The notes under the pieces were generated by a model. The model ran no database searches and was not told the origin of the DNA. It saw nothing but the letters and a program-made list of their open reading frames with translations. From NCBI RefSeq assembly GCF_001562275.1, contig NZ_CP014304.1:1488001-1552000 (forward strand): a stretch of 64,000 nucleotides of DNA. The letters run 5' to 3'. Shown piece after piece: positions 20,552 through 30,055 of this stretch (positions are counted from its first letter, which is position 1; each line of letters opens with the position of its first letter). The stretch comes from Hymenobacter sp. PAMC 26628. Lineage in GTDB: Bacteria; Bacteroidota; Bacteroidia; Cytophagales; Hymenobacteraceae. Position numbers and translations under genes: made by a program.

Positions 20552-21097
20552 ATGGATGCCCAACTTGCCGCTGATGATTATTCAGCCCCGCCCATTGTGT
20601 ACGTCGAAGAGCAGGCGCTGCTGAGCACCGGCCGGTTTGTGGCCCTGTGCGCGGCCACAGGCGGCGTGTACGCGCTGTGGTGGCAGTACAAAACCTGGCG
20701 GTTTTTCAAGCAGTGGGAGCAGAACGACACCTGGCCCGTGGCGCGCACCCTGTTCAGCATTTTCACCGTCTACGGCCTGCTGGTGCGCATCAAGGAGCTG
20801 GCGCGGCGCGCGGGGGCCCCGGCTGGCTTTTCGCCCGGCAACGCCGCCAGCGGCTACGTGGTGCTGAGCCTGCTCGCGCGCCTGCCCGACCCGTTCTGGC
20901 TGGTGTCGCTGGGGGCCTTTGGCTTCCTCGTCTCGGGCTTCGACGCCTTCAACCGCACCCTGCCGCGCCTGAATGGCGTGCCGCTGCGTGAGCCCACCGG
21001 CTTCAGCGGCCGGCAGCTGGTGCTGCTGGTGGTGGGCGTGGTGTTTTGGGGCATGGTGCTCATCGGCCTGACGTTGCCCGACGATGGCCGGATGTAG
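20552..21097 (+). CDS. Membrane protein, DUF4234-like
   Basis: A 181-residue protein with three to four hydrophobic segments (VALCAATGGVYALWW, TLFSIFTVYGLLV, YVVLSLLARLPDPFWLVSLG, LVLLVVGVVFWGMVLIG). The GGVYALWWQYKTWRFFKQWE segment resembles DUF4234 proteins, whose function is unknown. The start at 20552 precedes MDAQLAADDYS; an upstream frame opening is low-complexity. A GTAGCTTGGAC hairpin begins inside the stop region. Confidence 0.72.
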   Translation: MDAQLAADDYSAPPIVYVEEQALLSTGRFVALCAATGGVYALWWQYKTWRFFKQWEQNDTWPVARTLFSIFTVYGLLVRIKELARRAGAPAGFSPGNAASGYVVLSLLARLPDPFWLVSLGAFGFLVSGFDAFNRTLPRLNGVPLREPTGFSGRQLVLLVVGVVFWGMVLIGLTLPDDGRM

Positions 21098-21122
21098 CTT
21101 GGACTCGCAGCGTCCAAGCTAC
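21094..21122. terminator. Hairpin between convergent genes
   Basis: GTAGCTTGGAC and GTCCAAGCTAC pair over a 7-nt loop, between the membrane protein stop and the tricorn-like gene end. There is no T run, so termination is only likely. Confidence 0.5.
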
Positions 21123-21134
21123 CTGCTGGGGGCC

Positions 21135-24100
21135 CTAGTGCCCGCCGGTGCTGGTGCCGCCGGCCTTGGCGGGCAGCTGGGCCAGTAGCTCGCGGACGGC
21201 GGTGTCGAGCTGCGCGTCTTTGCCTTGGTAGCTGGCGCCCACGGGGTTGCTCACGGGCACGTCCACGGGGCGGGGGTTCATTTCCATAATTTTGCCGTCG
21301 CGCACGGCCCGGATGGTGCTGCCGGGCAGGCGCAGACTGGAGCCGTCGAGCAAGGAAATATTGGAGGTGAAGATGATCCAGCCGCCGGTGGGCTCGCCCA
21401 CGATTTTGCCCAGCTGCCCGGCCCGGTAGCCCTCGCTGAAATCCTCCGCGTCGGAGAGCGAGTGCTGGTTGGTGACGAGCACCGTGGGCAGCTCCAGGGC
21501 GCGCTGGCCCAGGGCCCCGCGGGCCAGCACGGGCCGCGGCTGGCTGCGGCTGCTCATGGTGAGGTAGCTGCGGCGCGTGAGCACGTCGATGGCGTACACG
21601 TTCACGAAGCCGCCGTTGTTGTTGCGCACGTCCACCACCACGCCGTCGCGGCCCAGGTTCTCGGTGTCAAGGTCGAGGTACAGCTGCGCCAGGGCCCCGG
21701 CCGACATATCAAACATGTGCACGTAGCCCAGGCGGCCGCCGCTGGCCTTGGCCACGTAGGCGCGGCGCTCCTCCACCCACTGGCGGTAGTCGAGGGCCTT
21801 TTCGGTGTCGCGGCTCAGCGGGCGCACCACCACGTCGCGGGCGGTAGCGGGGGCCCCGGCGGGCGCGGTGCGGCAGTTTTTCCGGCCTTTGGGCGCGGCG
21901 GCGGCCGGCTGCAAATCGGCCGATGTGGCGGCGGTAGCGCTGCGCACGCGCAACGTCACGCGGCGGCCCACCTTGTATTGCAGCAGCTCGTCGAGGTTGG
22001 TGCGCGGGCCGATGGGCTGGCCGTCCACGGCCAGCAGCTCGTCGCCGGGGCGCAGGCCGGCCAGGGCCCCGGCGCCCAGCGGCAGCACCGCCACAATGCG
22101 CAGGCGGCCACTCTGCTCGTATTCCGCGGCGTCGAAGCGCAGGCCGAGGCGGCCGGTGGCGGGCGGCACCGCCCCGCCGGCGGCCGGCGCGGGGTTCATG
22201 CCCGAGTGCGAGGCGTTTAGCTCGCCAATCATCAGGTTGGTCAGGCGGCGGGCCTCGTCGGGCGTGCGGGCCCCGGCCACCAGCGGCGCGAATTGGGCGC
22301 GCTGGGCGGCCCAGTCCACGCCGTTGAAGGTCGAGTCGTTGAAGAAGTCGCGCAGGCGCGTCCAGGCCTCGTCGAACACGGCCATTTTCTCCTGCTCGAA
22401 GTCCACGTCCATCTCCGCCGTCACGGCCACGGTGCGGGGCGCGGGGCCCTTCGCGGCTTCCAGCGGCACCACTTTGATAACGCCCTGGTCCAGGTAGTAG
22501 ATTTCCTTGCTGTTGGGGGCAAACTGGGCGTCGCGCTTGGCGCCGGTGGTGGAGGTAAGCTGGCGCACCACAGCCGGCTCCTTGCTCAATTCATCGAGCG
22601 GGAAAACGTACAGGTTTGTCTGCCCGGCGGCCGAAGCCGTGAGCAGCAGCCACTTGCCGTCGGGGCTGATGGCGTGGCTGCCTACGTTCACGCCCACCGG
22701 CAGCAAGCTCAGCCGCCGCCGAATGTCGGCAAACACGATGCTGACCGGGGCCCCATTCCGCCCGCTGCGGCCGCCGGCCGGGGCCCCCGCGCCGCCTTTC
22801 GCACCGGCCGAATCGACGCCCGGCAGCGTGGCCGGGCGCTTGGGGCTGGCGGGCTTTATTACCGGGTCGGTGTTGCGGCCGGGCAGGCCGGGGCTGGGGG
22901 CAGGCTGCTCCCGAAACAGGTCGCGGAACTGGTCCTCGCGGAAGCGCGGGGTGCGCGGCTGCAAGTCCACGCGGGCCAGCTGGGCGTCCTCCGTGCGCTG
23001 GCCGGTGTCGAAGAGCAGGTACTTGCCGTCGGGGCTCCACGAGAGGGCGTTGCTGTTGCCGTTGCCCAAGAAGCTCACCGCCTGCGCCTTGCCGCCCGCC
23101 GCCGGTACCACCGACACGTTGGTGAAGCTGCGCGTGCCACCGCTCATAAACGCCAGCCAGCGCCCGTCGGGGGCCCAGGCCAGCGGCCGGTCGGCACTCA
23201 GCGGGGGCCGCCCAAACTGGCCGGTGGCCACCAGGCGCTCCTGCCCGGTGGCCAGGTCCAGCACCCGCAGCTCGCGGGCGTCGCGCTCGAACGCCAGCTG
23301 CTTGCCATCGGGCGAAAAGCACGGAAACGCATCGGCGCGGGCGGCGTTGGTGAGGCGCGTTTCCCGGCCGGTGCCGAAGTCGTAGCCGTAGAAGTGGGCC
23401 GGCCCGTCGCGCTCCGAAGTGTACACCACGCGGCTGCTGTTGGGAGCCCACACCACGTCGGATTCGGCCGTGGGCGTGGCCGAGAGCCGGGTGGCTTCGC
23501 CGCCATCAGCCGCCGACGCGGCAAATACCTCGCCGTGCGCCACGAAGGCCACCTTGGTGCCGTCGGGCGAGAGGGCCAGGCCCTGCCAGCGGTCGGTGTA
23601 GCGCAGGCGCTCAACGGCCGGGCCGGCCGGGGCCCCGCGCCGCCGCACGGGCACGGCGCGGGCCCGGCCGGTGGCGGGGTCGAGGGTCCAGAGCTGGAAG
23701 TTGCGCTCGAAGGCAATGAGCTGGCCATCGTAGGAAATGCTGGGCCACAGCACCCGCCCGTCGGCGAAGGTGGTGACGGCGTGCGCCGCGGCGGGGCCCC
23801 CGGCCGGGTTCAGGGCCCAGATGTTCTCGGGCCCGTTGCGGTCCGATACGTAGTAGAGCTGCTGGCCGCCCGCGCCCCACATCGGCCAGAGCTGCTTGGC
23901 GCCGCCGGGCGTCAGGGCCTCGTAGGTGGGGGCCCCGGGGCCCTCGCGCCGCAGCCAGATTTCGGACTCGTCCAAGTGGCTGTGGCCGTGGCGCCACCAT
24001 TGGCTGGCCGCAATGCCGCGCGCCGCAAACGCCACGCGGCGCCCGTCAGGGCTGGGCGCGGCGTAGAACTCGTTCACGTAGCGGTCGGCGCTCACGGGCG

Positions 24101-24557
24101 TGGGCGTGCCCCCGGCGGCGGGCAGCCGGTACAGGTCGTTCATGCCGGCAATGTCGTGGCTGGTGGAGCTGTAGTACAGCCACTTGCCATCGGCCGACCA
24201 GTTATCGAGCTGGTCGGGCGCGTCGTCAAACGTGAGGCGGCGCAGCTCCCCGGTTTCCAGGGCCAGCACGTACACATCGCCGTTGCCGGTGCGCGTGCTC
24301 ACGAAGGCCACCGAGCGGCCGTCGGGCGCGTACAGCGGGCGGCTCTCGGTGGCCGGGTGGGCCACCAGCAGGCGGGCCTCGCCGCCGGCCACCGGCACCG
24401 TCCAAATGTCGCCGCCCGACACAAACGCCAGTTCCTGGCGGTCGGGCGACACCGCCGGCTCGGAGAAGTACGGCACGGGCACGGGCGCGGGGGCCGGGGC
24501 GGCCGGGGCCCCCAGCGGCGGCAGGGCCAGCAGGAGCGGGAGAAAAAGTGTTTTCAA
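21135..24557 (-). CDS. Tricorn-like S41 protease (PD40 propeller, PDZ, S41)
   Basis: About 1140 residues. No ATG fits: the signal peptide (KTLFLPLLLALPPLGAPAAP) begins just after a TTG at 24557, taken as the start. The first ~650 residues carry PD40/WD40-like beta-propeller repeats (AVSPDRQELAFVSGG, LYAPDGRSVAFVS, SWSPDGKYLLFDTG). A tricorn C1-type segment follows, then a PDZ domain (LRPGDELLAVDGQPIG) and an S41 protease domain with VVDVRNNNGG and the nucleophile Ser near residue 1035 in NQHSLSDAEDFSEG. Tricorn proteins degrade peptides; this one is probably periplasmic. One of the largest intact genes here. Confidence 0.88.
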   Translation of the reverse strand: MKTLFLPLLLALPPLGAPAAPAPAPVPVPYFSEPAVSPDRQELAFVSGGDIWTVPVAGGEARLLVAHPATESRPLYAPDGRSVAFVSTRTGNGDVYVLALETGELRRLTFDDAPDQLDNWSADGKWLYYSSTSHDIAGMNDLYRLPAAGGTPTPVSADRYVNEFYAAPSPDGRRVAFAARGIAASQWWRHGHSHLDESEIWLRREGPGAPTYEALTPGGAKQLWPMWGAGGQQLYYVSDRNGPENIWALNPAGGPAAAHAVTTFADGRVLWPSISYDGQLIAFERNFQLWTLDPATGRARAVPVRRRGAPAGPAVERLRYTDRWQGLALSPDGTKVAFVAHGEVFAASAADGGEATRLSATPTAESDVVWAPNSSRVVYTSERDGPAHFYGYDFGTGRETRLTNAARADAFPCFSPDGKQLAFERDARELRVLDLATGQERLVATGQFGRPPLSADRPLAWAPDGRWLAFMSGGTRSFTNVSVVPAAGGKAQAVSFLGNGNSNALSWSPDGKYLLFDTGQRTEDAQLARVDLQPRTPRFREDQFRDLFREQPAPSPGLPGRNTDPVIKPASPKRPATLPGVDSAGAKGGAGAPAGGRSGRNGAPVSIVFADIRRRLSLLPVGVNVGSHAISPDGKWLLLTASAAGQTNLYVFPLDELSKEPAVVRQLTSTTGAKRDAQFAPNSKEIYYLDQGVIKVVPLEAAKGPAPRTVAVTAEMDVDFEQEKMAVFDEAWTRLRDFFNDSTFNGVDWAAQRAQFAPLVAGARTPDEARRLTNLMIGELNASHSGMNPAPAAGGAVPPATGRLGLRFDAAEYEQSGRLRIVAVLPLGAGALAGLRPGDELLAVDGQPIGPRTNLDELLQYKVGRRVTLRVRSATAATSADLQPAAAAPKGRKNCRTAPAGAPATARDVVVRPLSRDTEKALDYRQWVEERRAYVAKASGGRLGYVHMFDMSAGALAQLYLDLDTENLGRDGVVVDVRNNNGGFVNVYAIDVLTRRSYLTMSSRSQPRPVLARGALGQRALELPTVLVTNQHSLSDAEDFSEGYRAGQLGKIVGEPTGGWIIFTSNISLLDGSSLRLPGSTIRAVRDGKIMEMNPRPVDVPVSNPVGASYQGKDAQLDTAVRELLAQLPAKAGGTSTGGH

Positions 24558-24721
24558 GCGGAACGGCGTGGGGGTTGGCGGCGGGCAGCTGGCGCAGCGC
24601 CGGGCGCGGCGCTGGGATGTTTCAGCACGCCGAATATCAACACCAAAAACGCTACGAATGCAAATAATCCTGCAAAAAAGCCAGTGCCGTGCTTTTATGG
24701 GTTCCCCATCACCTTCAGGCG

Positions 24722-26291
24722 CTACAGTTTCACTAGTTTTTTTACCACGGTGCGCTGGGCGAAGCGCAATTCGACCACGTACACGCCCGCGGCCAGGCCG
24801 GCCACTTCCACCGGCGCTTCGCTGGCGTTGCCGGCCACCGTTCGGCCGAGCACTTTGCGCCCCACCGCGTCGTACACCGCCAGCGCGTAGGGCAGGAAGC
24901 ACGTGCCGGGCTGCCGCACTTGAAAGGCCGCGGTGGCCGGGTTGGGAAACACGGTGGCTTGCGCCGGGTCGCAGGCCGTATCCGCCGGCGCGGGTTCCAG
25001 GCCATTGAAGTAGTGCTGCATGAAGTTGGGCAGGCCCCCCGTGCCGCTGCGCCCGCCAAAATCGAAACGCTGGGCGCGCACGTCGCAGGCAAAGCCCCGG
25101 GCGTTGGGCCGGCCGATGACGTAAAACACGTTGGCGTTGTCGCTCAGCGGCGCGCCAGGGCCCTGGTAGCCACTGGCCCCGTACATGCGCCCGTCGGGAC
25201 CGTTTTGCAGCAGGTAAACGGTTTCGCTCAGTACCGTGGCGCTGATGTTGGTGGCCGGATTGCCCGCGACGATGCTCTGGCCCGAAGCCGCAATGGCGGC
25301 CCCGTCGCCGGCTTGCAAATCAAACTGGGTGATGACGTTGCGGCCCTGGCCGTTTGGCTGCCGGCGGAAGTCTGGCACGTAGAGCTTGGTGTTATCGGGC
25401 GAGAAGCAAGGGCTGTTGGCGTCAAGCAAGACCCCCAGGCTCACGTAGTTGGAAACGGCCCCGGTGGCGGGGTCAAAATCAAACAGCCCCAAGGACGGGC
25501 GGGTGCCGGCGGTGGTGAGGTGGCCGAAGGCCAGCTGGCGGCCGTTGGGTGCGGCCTGCATCGCCCCGGCTACCTGGTCCGAAAAGTAGCTGCCCGCCAC
25601 GGCGTCGGCCGGCTCCACGGGGCCCACTGCGTAGCGCGTGGCCGGCCCCCCCCGCGGCCGTGACGGGGTACACCACAAAAGCGTTGCTCAGCCACTCGTG
25701 GCACAGCACCCAGTAGTCGCGGCCGTTGGCGTGGCGCACGGCCGTCAGCTTTTCGGTGAGCCCGGTGGCCAGGCGGCGGTTTTTGGTTTCCGGCACCACG
25801 TCGCCCAGCCCGTTGTTGCGCCGCATGTCCACCTGCGAGTAAGCGAGGGAGCTGGCGTAGGCCGCCGCTGGCACATTGATGGTCAGGCTTTTTTCACCCG
25901 CCCGCAGCGTGAACAAGTAGTAGCCCGCTGCGTCGCCCGGCACGGGCACCAGCAGGGCCCCCTGGGTGGCGTAGGAAGGGGACGGGGTGGGCGAATCGGG
26001 AAACAGCGACCCCCACAGGCCGCTGCCGTTGGGCAGCACGCGGTGGTCGCGGCCCCACACCCGCCCGCCGTCGGAGTAAAGTCGCAACTGCCCCGTGGCC
26101 GGGTCAGACAGCACCGCGCTGGCATCAAACGCCGTCATCTGGCCGTCGAGCAGCACCTGCGGGGCCCCCGCGCGAAAGCTAAACCCGGCCCTTTCGTTGA
26201 AGTACCAGTTATCGGCTTCGTGCTGGGCCCAGGCCCGCGAGCTATTCAATAACAGCAGTAAAGCCCAGGCAAGTCTTTTGGCAGAGAACAT
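24722..26291 (-). pseudogene. T9SS-sorted secreted protein, frameshifted at G8 run
   Basis: Starts at ATG 26291 with a signal peptide (MFSAKRLAWALLLLLNSSRAWA) and a PD40/propeller-like body (DNWYFNERAGFSF, NGRDYWVLCHEW, PNGRQLAFGHL, CFSPDNTKLYV). It ends with a type IX secretion sorting domain (VFPNPATAAFQV ... AGVYVVELRF ... KKLVKL). The frame breaks at a run of eight G (plus-strand C, about 25647-25654): VTAAGG must continue as PATRYAVGPVEPADAV in another frame. Downstream sequence stays open for ~300 codons, so this is a fresh single-base change, a phase-variable tract or a read error. Confidence 0.83.
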
Positions 26292-26363
26292 GGCAGAGGT
26301 AGTAATAAAAAGGGTTCCGCAGCCGGCCCCAGCCTTTGAATAGCTCATCCCAATAGGCCGTTA

Positions 26364-26450
26364 TGCCGAGCGCAGCCGAGGCATCTCGCCCGCTTTGTTG
26401 GGGTGGGGCTGCTCACTGCGGCACGCGAGATGCCTCGGCTGCGCTCGGCA
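26364..26450. repeat. Dispersed hairpin repeat, family A copy
   Basis: TGCCGAGCGCAGCCGAGGCA and its complement flank a ~45-bp centre. Both arms keep GAGGCATCTCG, which matches the GAAGCATCTC core of the other copies. Confidence 0.85.
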
Positions 26451-26695
26451 CGACCGTTCCTTTGGTGTCTTTTTGGATAGCCTTTAAGTAGCCGTGCAAA
26501 AGCAAATAGATTGCGAGTTGCTAGTTGTTGGTCAATGAGTTATAAGCCAAATAGCCACTGGCAACTAATGGCTAGCAACTGAAGGATAGCTTCCCGGCCC
26601 CGGCCACGCCCCGGTAATTTCAGGACAGGACCGGGGCCACGCAGGGAGCGCCAATTTCCGCAAAAGGTTACAGCCACCGCGCCCGGGGACCTACT
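26451..26695. other. Intergenic stretch without a gene
   Basis: Holds a weak inverted repeat around 26516-26580 (AGTTGCTAGTTGTTGG against CTAATGGCTAGCAACT) and otherwise nothing recognisable. Together with the hairpin before it, this makes a ~400-bp gap between two leftward genes. Confidence 0.4.
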
Positions 26696-29600
26696 TCAGC
26701 GTATCAGGTGGAGCGTGGTGTCGAGGCGCTGGGTGACGAGGAACTGGCGGGCCTGGAGGCGCAGCTGGTCTTGCTGCTGGCGCTGCTCGTCTTTTTTGAA
26801 CAGGCGCACGTGGTACTTGGCCTCGCCGCTGGCGCGCCGCAGGTTCACGTAGGTGAGGCCGGGGTGGGGGCGCGGGGCCAGGGGCTGGTTGTTTTTGATG
26901 CGCTCGATGCGCTTCTTGTTGTCGCCGAACAGGGCCTGGATGGCGTTGGCCCCCACGTAGAGGTTGGCGCGGCCGTCGAGGGCATAGGTGCCGTTCACGG
27001 CCATGTTGGCCAGGTTGCTGTTGAGCTCCAGGCCCGGAATCAGCACCTCGCCGCGGTCGAGGATGAGCTGGGTGCGCACGGGCTCGAAGTACAGGTGGCC
27101 GCTGCGCTCCTTGCGGATGAACCGGAGGCTCTCGGTTAGGGCCTCTACATCAATAAGCTCCAGGTTGCGGATGTCGGCCTGGAGGTAGGCCTGGGTTTGG
27201 TCGAAGCCGGGCAAAAAAGTAGCGTCCAGGTCGGTGCGCAGGTCGCCGGCCAGGCGCACTGTGCCGCGGATGTTGTCGCCGCCCAGCACGCGCAGGTGCA
27301 TGGCTTGGGCCACGCCAAAAAACTCCGACAGCTGAATGTCGTCAAGGGCGGTTTGCACGTGTAGCGGATGGTGGTCGCGGCCGCGGTCGGTGTGCAGCAC
27401 GCCGCTCAGGCGCACCCGGCCCCCAAAAGCGTTGAGGGAGGCCGTGTCGATGCGGGCCGCGCCGTCGCGCAACTGCACTGCCAGCCGGAACTGCCCGCCG
27501 CGCACCGCGGCGTAGCGTACCTGGTCGGCCTGCACGTGCAGCGTGGCTGCGAGCACGCCGTTGGTCAGCATCGAGCCCGTGCGGGGCCGGCCGCGGGCGG
27601 TGCGGCCGCTGGCCCGGCGGGTGCGGGCGGCCTGGCGGGCCACGCGCCGGGCGGGCGTCACGAGGCTGTCGGGCGGGTTGAGGGCGGCGAGCAGTTTCAG
27701 CAACTGCTGCACATCGAGGGTGGCGTAGCGCAGGCGCACGTCGGCGGCGGCGGCGGTCAGGCGCAGGTCGTCGACGATGGCCGAGGCCGAGGCGCGGCCC
27801 TGCCCGCCCTGGGGCACCGTCACGGTGAGGTAGGGCATGTCGAGCAGCGAATCTTCCTTGATCAGGCGCAGGCGCAGGTTGCGCAGCGACTGGCCATCCG
27901 GCAGGCGTACGGCGTCGATGGAGCAGTCGAGCTGGCCGTCGGCCGTCAGCAGCAGCTCGCGCAGGGCGGGCAGCGCGGCGCGCTTGCGGTACCCGGGGCG
28001 GCCCGGGGCGGGGCGGCGCACGGGGGCCAGGCGGGCCAGCAGCTGCTGGTAGGGCAGCGTGCCAAAATGCACGGCCAATTGGAAGTTGATGGGGGCCACG
28101 TCGGTAGCGGCAGAGGCGGTGGGCCAGGCCAGGTTGCCTTGCACCTCGCCGCCGTAAATGCGGCCCGTGAGGCCCTGGAGGCGCACCTGGCGGCCGTCGT
28201 GGTACACCCGCACAAACAAGTCAGAAAGTGTATCGGCGGGCAGCAGCAGGCGGCGGCAGTGCAGGGCCACGCTCAGGCGCATGCCCTGCGGAATGAGGCT
28301 GGTGCCCAGCGTGGCGGTGAGGGCGGCGCGGGCCTGGGCCCGGCGGCGGGCGTTGGGCCGCGCCGGGGCCCCCGCCGGGGGGCGCAGCAACCCGCGCAGC
28401 CGCCCCACGTTCAGGTCGTCCACGGCAAAGTCGCCGCGGACGGTGGTGGTGGCCGACTGCCCGGTGAGGTAGCCCAGCAGGTGCACCGTGGCGGCCGAGG
28501 CCTGGAAGCGCATCCCATCCAGCACGCCCGAGGCATCGCTGAGCCGCCACACGCTGTCGGCGATGCCGATGTGCACGTTCAGGGCCGCGAGGCGGGCGTG
28601 GCGGGCGGGCAGCAGCAGCTCGGCGTTGCGCAGCACCACCCAGCCGCGCACGTCGAGGTTGCGCTGCAACGCCGCCAGCCGCGTGCGGTTGGGCGGCGGG
28701 CGCAGCAGGCCCTGGAAGGTGACGTTGAGGGCCGCCGTGCCGCGGCGGGCCTGCCAGAGGCCGCGCGGCGTGAGCAGGGCCGCCAGCTCGGGCAGCTCGG
28801 TGCGCCCGCTCAGGCGGCCGCGCACGTAGGGCTGCCGGAAGTTGCGCAGCGTCAGGGCCACGTCGAGCTGCCCGGCGGGCGAGTACAGGCGGCAGCGCTG
28901 GAGGGTGAGGGTGGTGGTTTCGGGGCGGTGGCCGGGGCCGTTGTCGTAGGTGGCGGCCAGGTCCCAGTGGTTGATGCGGCGGGCCGAATCGGGCCAGGCC
29001 AGGCGGGCATCGCGCAGCCCAAAGCTGAGCAGCGTGCGGGGCCGCACCGTGGGCCCGCTCAGCCCCAGAATGCGGTACGTCACCTGCGCCTTGCTCGGGC
29101 TGACGGCCCCCACCAGGTACGGCCGCAGGCGCGGGGGCAGGGCCGTGTTCAGCACCGCCAGCAGGGGCTGGTCGCCGGCAAAGCGCAGGTCGAGCTGGGT
29201 GCCGGTGGGGTTGCGCGGGTCCACGGTGTGGGTGCCGCTGAGGCGCACGGTGTCGCCGTTCAGCGTGAAGCGCGTGTCGTCGAAGCTGCCCTGCCGGGCC
29301 CCAAACGTGTAGTGGTAGCGCACCCGGGCCCGCACCGGCTCGTGGGCCAGCAGCGTGCCGCTCGGGTTTTGCAGGAATTCGAGCTGCCCGTCCAGCAGGC
29401 CCTGCACGCGCACCACGCCGCCCGCCAGCCGGCCCGCCAGGCGCCCCACCCGCACCCGGGCCCCAATGGCGCTGTGGGTGTAGGCGTTGCGCGTGGCGAT
29501 GGTGAAGTTGTTGATAATGAGCGAATCCAGTCCCAAGTCCAGCGCCGGCGACTTGCCCGGGCCGGGCCGGCGCTTGCCGCGCAGCCCCCAGCTGTGGCCC

Positions 29601-29986
29601 AGCGAATCCACCACTTCGCGCAGGGCCCCGTCGCTGAGCGTGAGGCGCGTGACCTGCACGCGGCCGTGCAGCAGGGCCCCCAGCTCCAGGCGCGCATCGG
29701 CCCGGTCGAGGCGCAGCACCAGCTCGGGGCGGCCGTGGGCCGTGTCGGTCAGGGCCAGGTGGCGCAGCGAGGCGGTGAGGTGCGGGAAGTCGCGCCAGGG
29801 CGAAAACTCCACCTCGAAGGGCCCCAGCACCAGGTCCGAGCTTTTGGCCAGCTGCTGGCGCACGCGCTGGGCAATCAGCGCCCGGCCGTAGCGGCTGCCC
29901 AGCAGCCACGCCCCGCCCCCGGCTGCCAACAGCACGAGCAGCAAGCCGGCCAGCAACACACGGAGGGAGATTTTTTTCATAAGCAA
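26696..29986 (-). CDS. AsmA-like envelope protein
   Basis: 1096 residues (1094 if the second Met at 29980 is used). One N-terminal membrane anchor (VLLAGLLLVLLAAGGGAWLL) is followed by a long periplasmic region of beta-strand repeats typical of AsmA/TamB-like bridge proteins (GPFEVEFSPWRDFPHLTASL, LDGQLEFLQNPSG, then NLELIDVEALTESLRFIRKE and GLELNSNLANMAVNGTY near the end). Such proteins are thought to span the periplasm and move or organise lipids. The Arg/Pro-rich stretch in the middle (about 780-820) may be a linker. It is preceded on the same strand by the 30056-30934 gene. Confidence 0.85.
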   Translation of the reverse strand: MLMKKISLRVLLAGLLLVLLAAGGGAWLLGSRYGRALIAQRVRQQLAKSSDLVLGPFEVEFSPWRDFPHLTASLRHLALTDTAHGRPELVLRLDRADARLELGALLHGRVQVTRLTLSDGALREVVDSLGHSWGLRGKRRPGPGKSPALDLGLDSLIINNFTIATRNAYTHSAIGARVRVGRLAGRLAGGVVRVQGLLDGQLEFLQNPSGTLLAHEPVRARVRYHYTFGARQGSFDDTRFTLNGDTVRLSGTHTVDPRNPTGTQLDLRFAGDQPLLAVLNTALPPRLRPYLVGAVSPSKAQVTYRILGLSGPTVRPRTLLSFGLRDARLAWPDSARRINHWDLAATYDNGPGHRPETTTLTLQRCRLYSPAGQLDVALTLRNFRQPYVRGRLSGRTELPELAALLTPRGLWQARRGTAALNVTFQGLLRPPPNRTRLAALQRNLDVRGWVVLRNAELLLPARHARLAALNVHIGIADSVWRLSDASGVLDGMRFQASAATVHLLGYLTGQSATTTVRGDFAVDDLNVGRLRGLLRPPAGAPARPNARRRAQARAALTATLGTSLIPQGMRLSVALHCRRLLLPADTLSDLFVRVYHDGRQVRLQGLTGRIYGGEVQGNLAWPTASAATDVAPINFQLAVHFGTLPYQQLLARLAPVRRPAPGRPGYRKRAALPALRELLLTADGQLDCSIDAVRLPDGQSLRNLRLRLIKEDSLLDMPYLTVTVPQGGQGRASASAIVDDLRLTAAAADVRLRYATLDVQQLLKLLAALNPPDSLVTPARRVARQAARTRRASGRTARGRPRTGSMLTNGVLAATLHVQADQVRYAAVRGGQFRLAVQLRDGAARIDTASLNAFGGRVRLSGVLHTDRGRDHHPLHVQTALDDIQLSEFFGVAQAMHLRVLGGDNIRGTVRLAGDLRTDLDATFLPGFDQTQAYLQADIRNLELIDVEALTESLRFIRKERSGHLYFEPVRTQLILDRGEVLIPGLELNSNLANMAVNGTYALDGRANLYVGANAIQALFGDNKKRIERIKNNQPLAPRPHPGLTYVNLRRASGEAKYHVRLFKKDEQRQQQDQLRLQARQFLVTQRLDTTLHLIR

Positions 29987-30055
29987 CGAGCACGGGGCCA
30001 GTCGGCCCCATACGCAAAACCACCGCCTACCGATGAGCCTACCACGGCCGCCGCG

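Noticed and set aside
22293..24890. An 865-codon plus-strand frame over the tricorn-like gene
   Set aside because: Low-complexity Gly/Ala/Val-rich translation. The other strand has clear propeller and S41 motifs.
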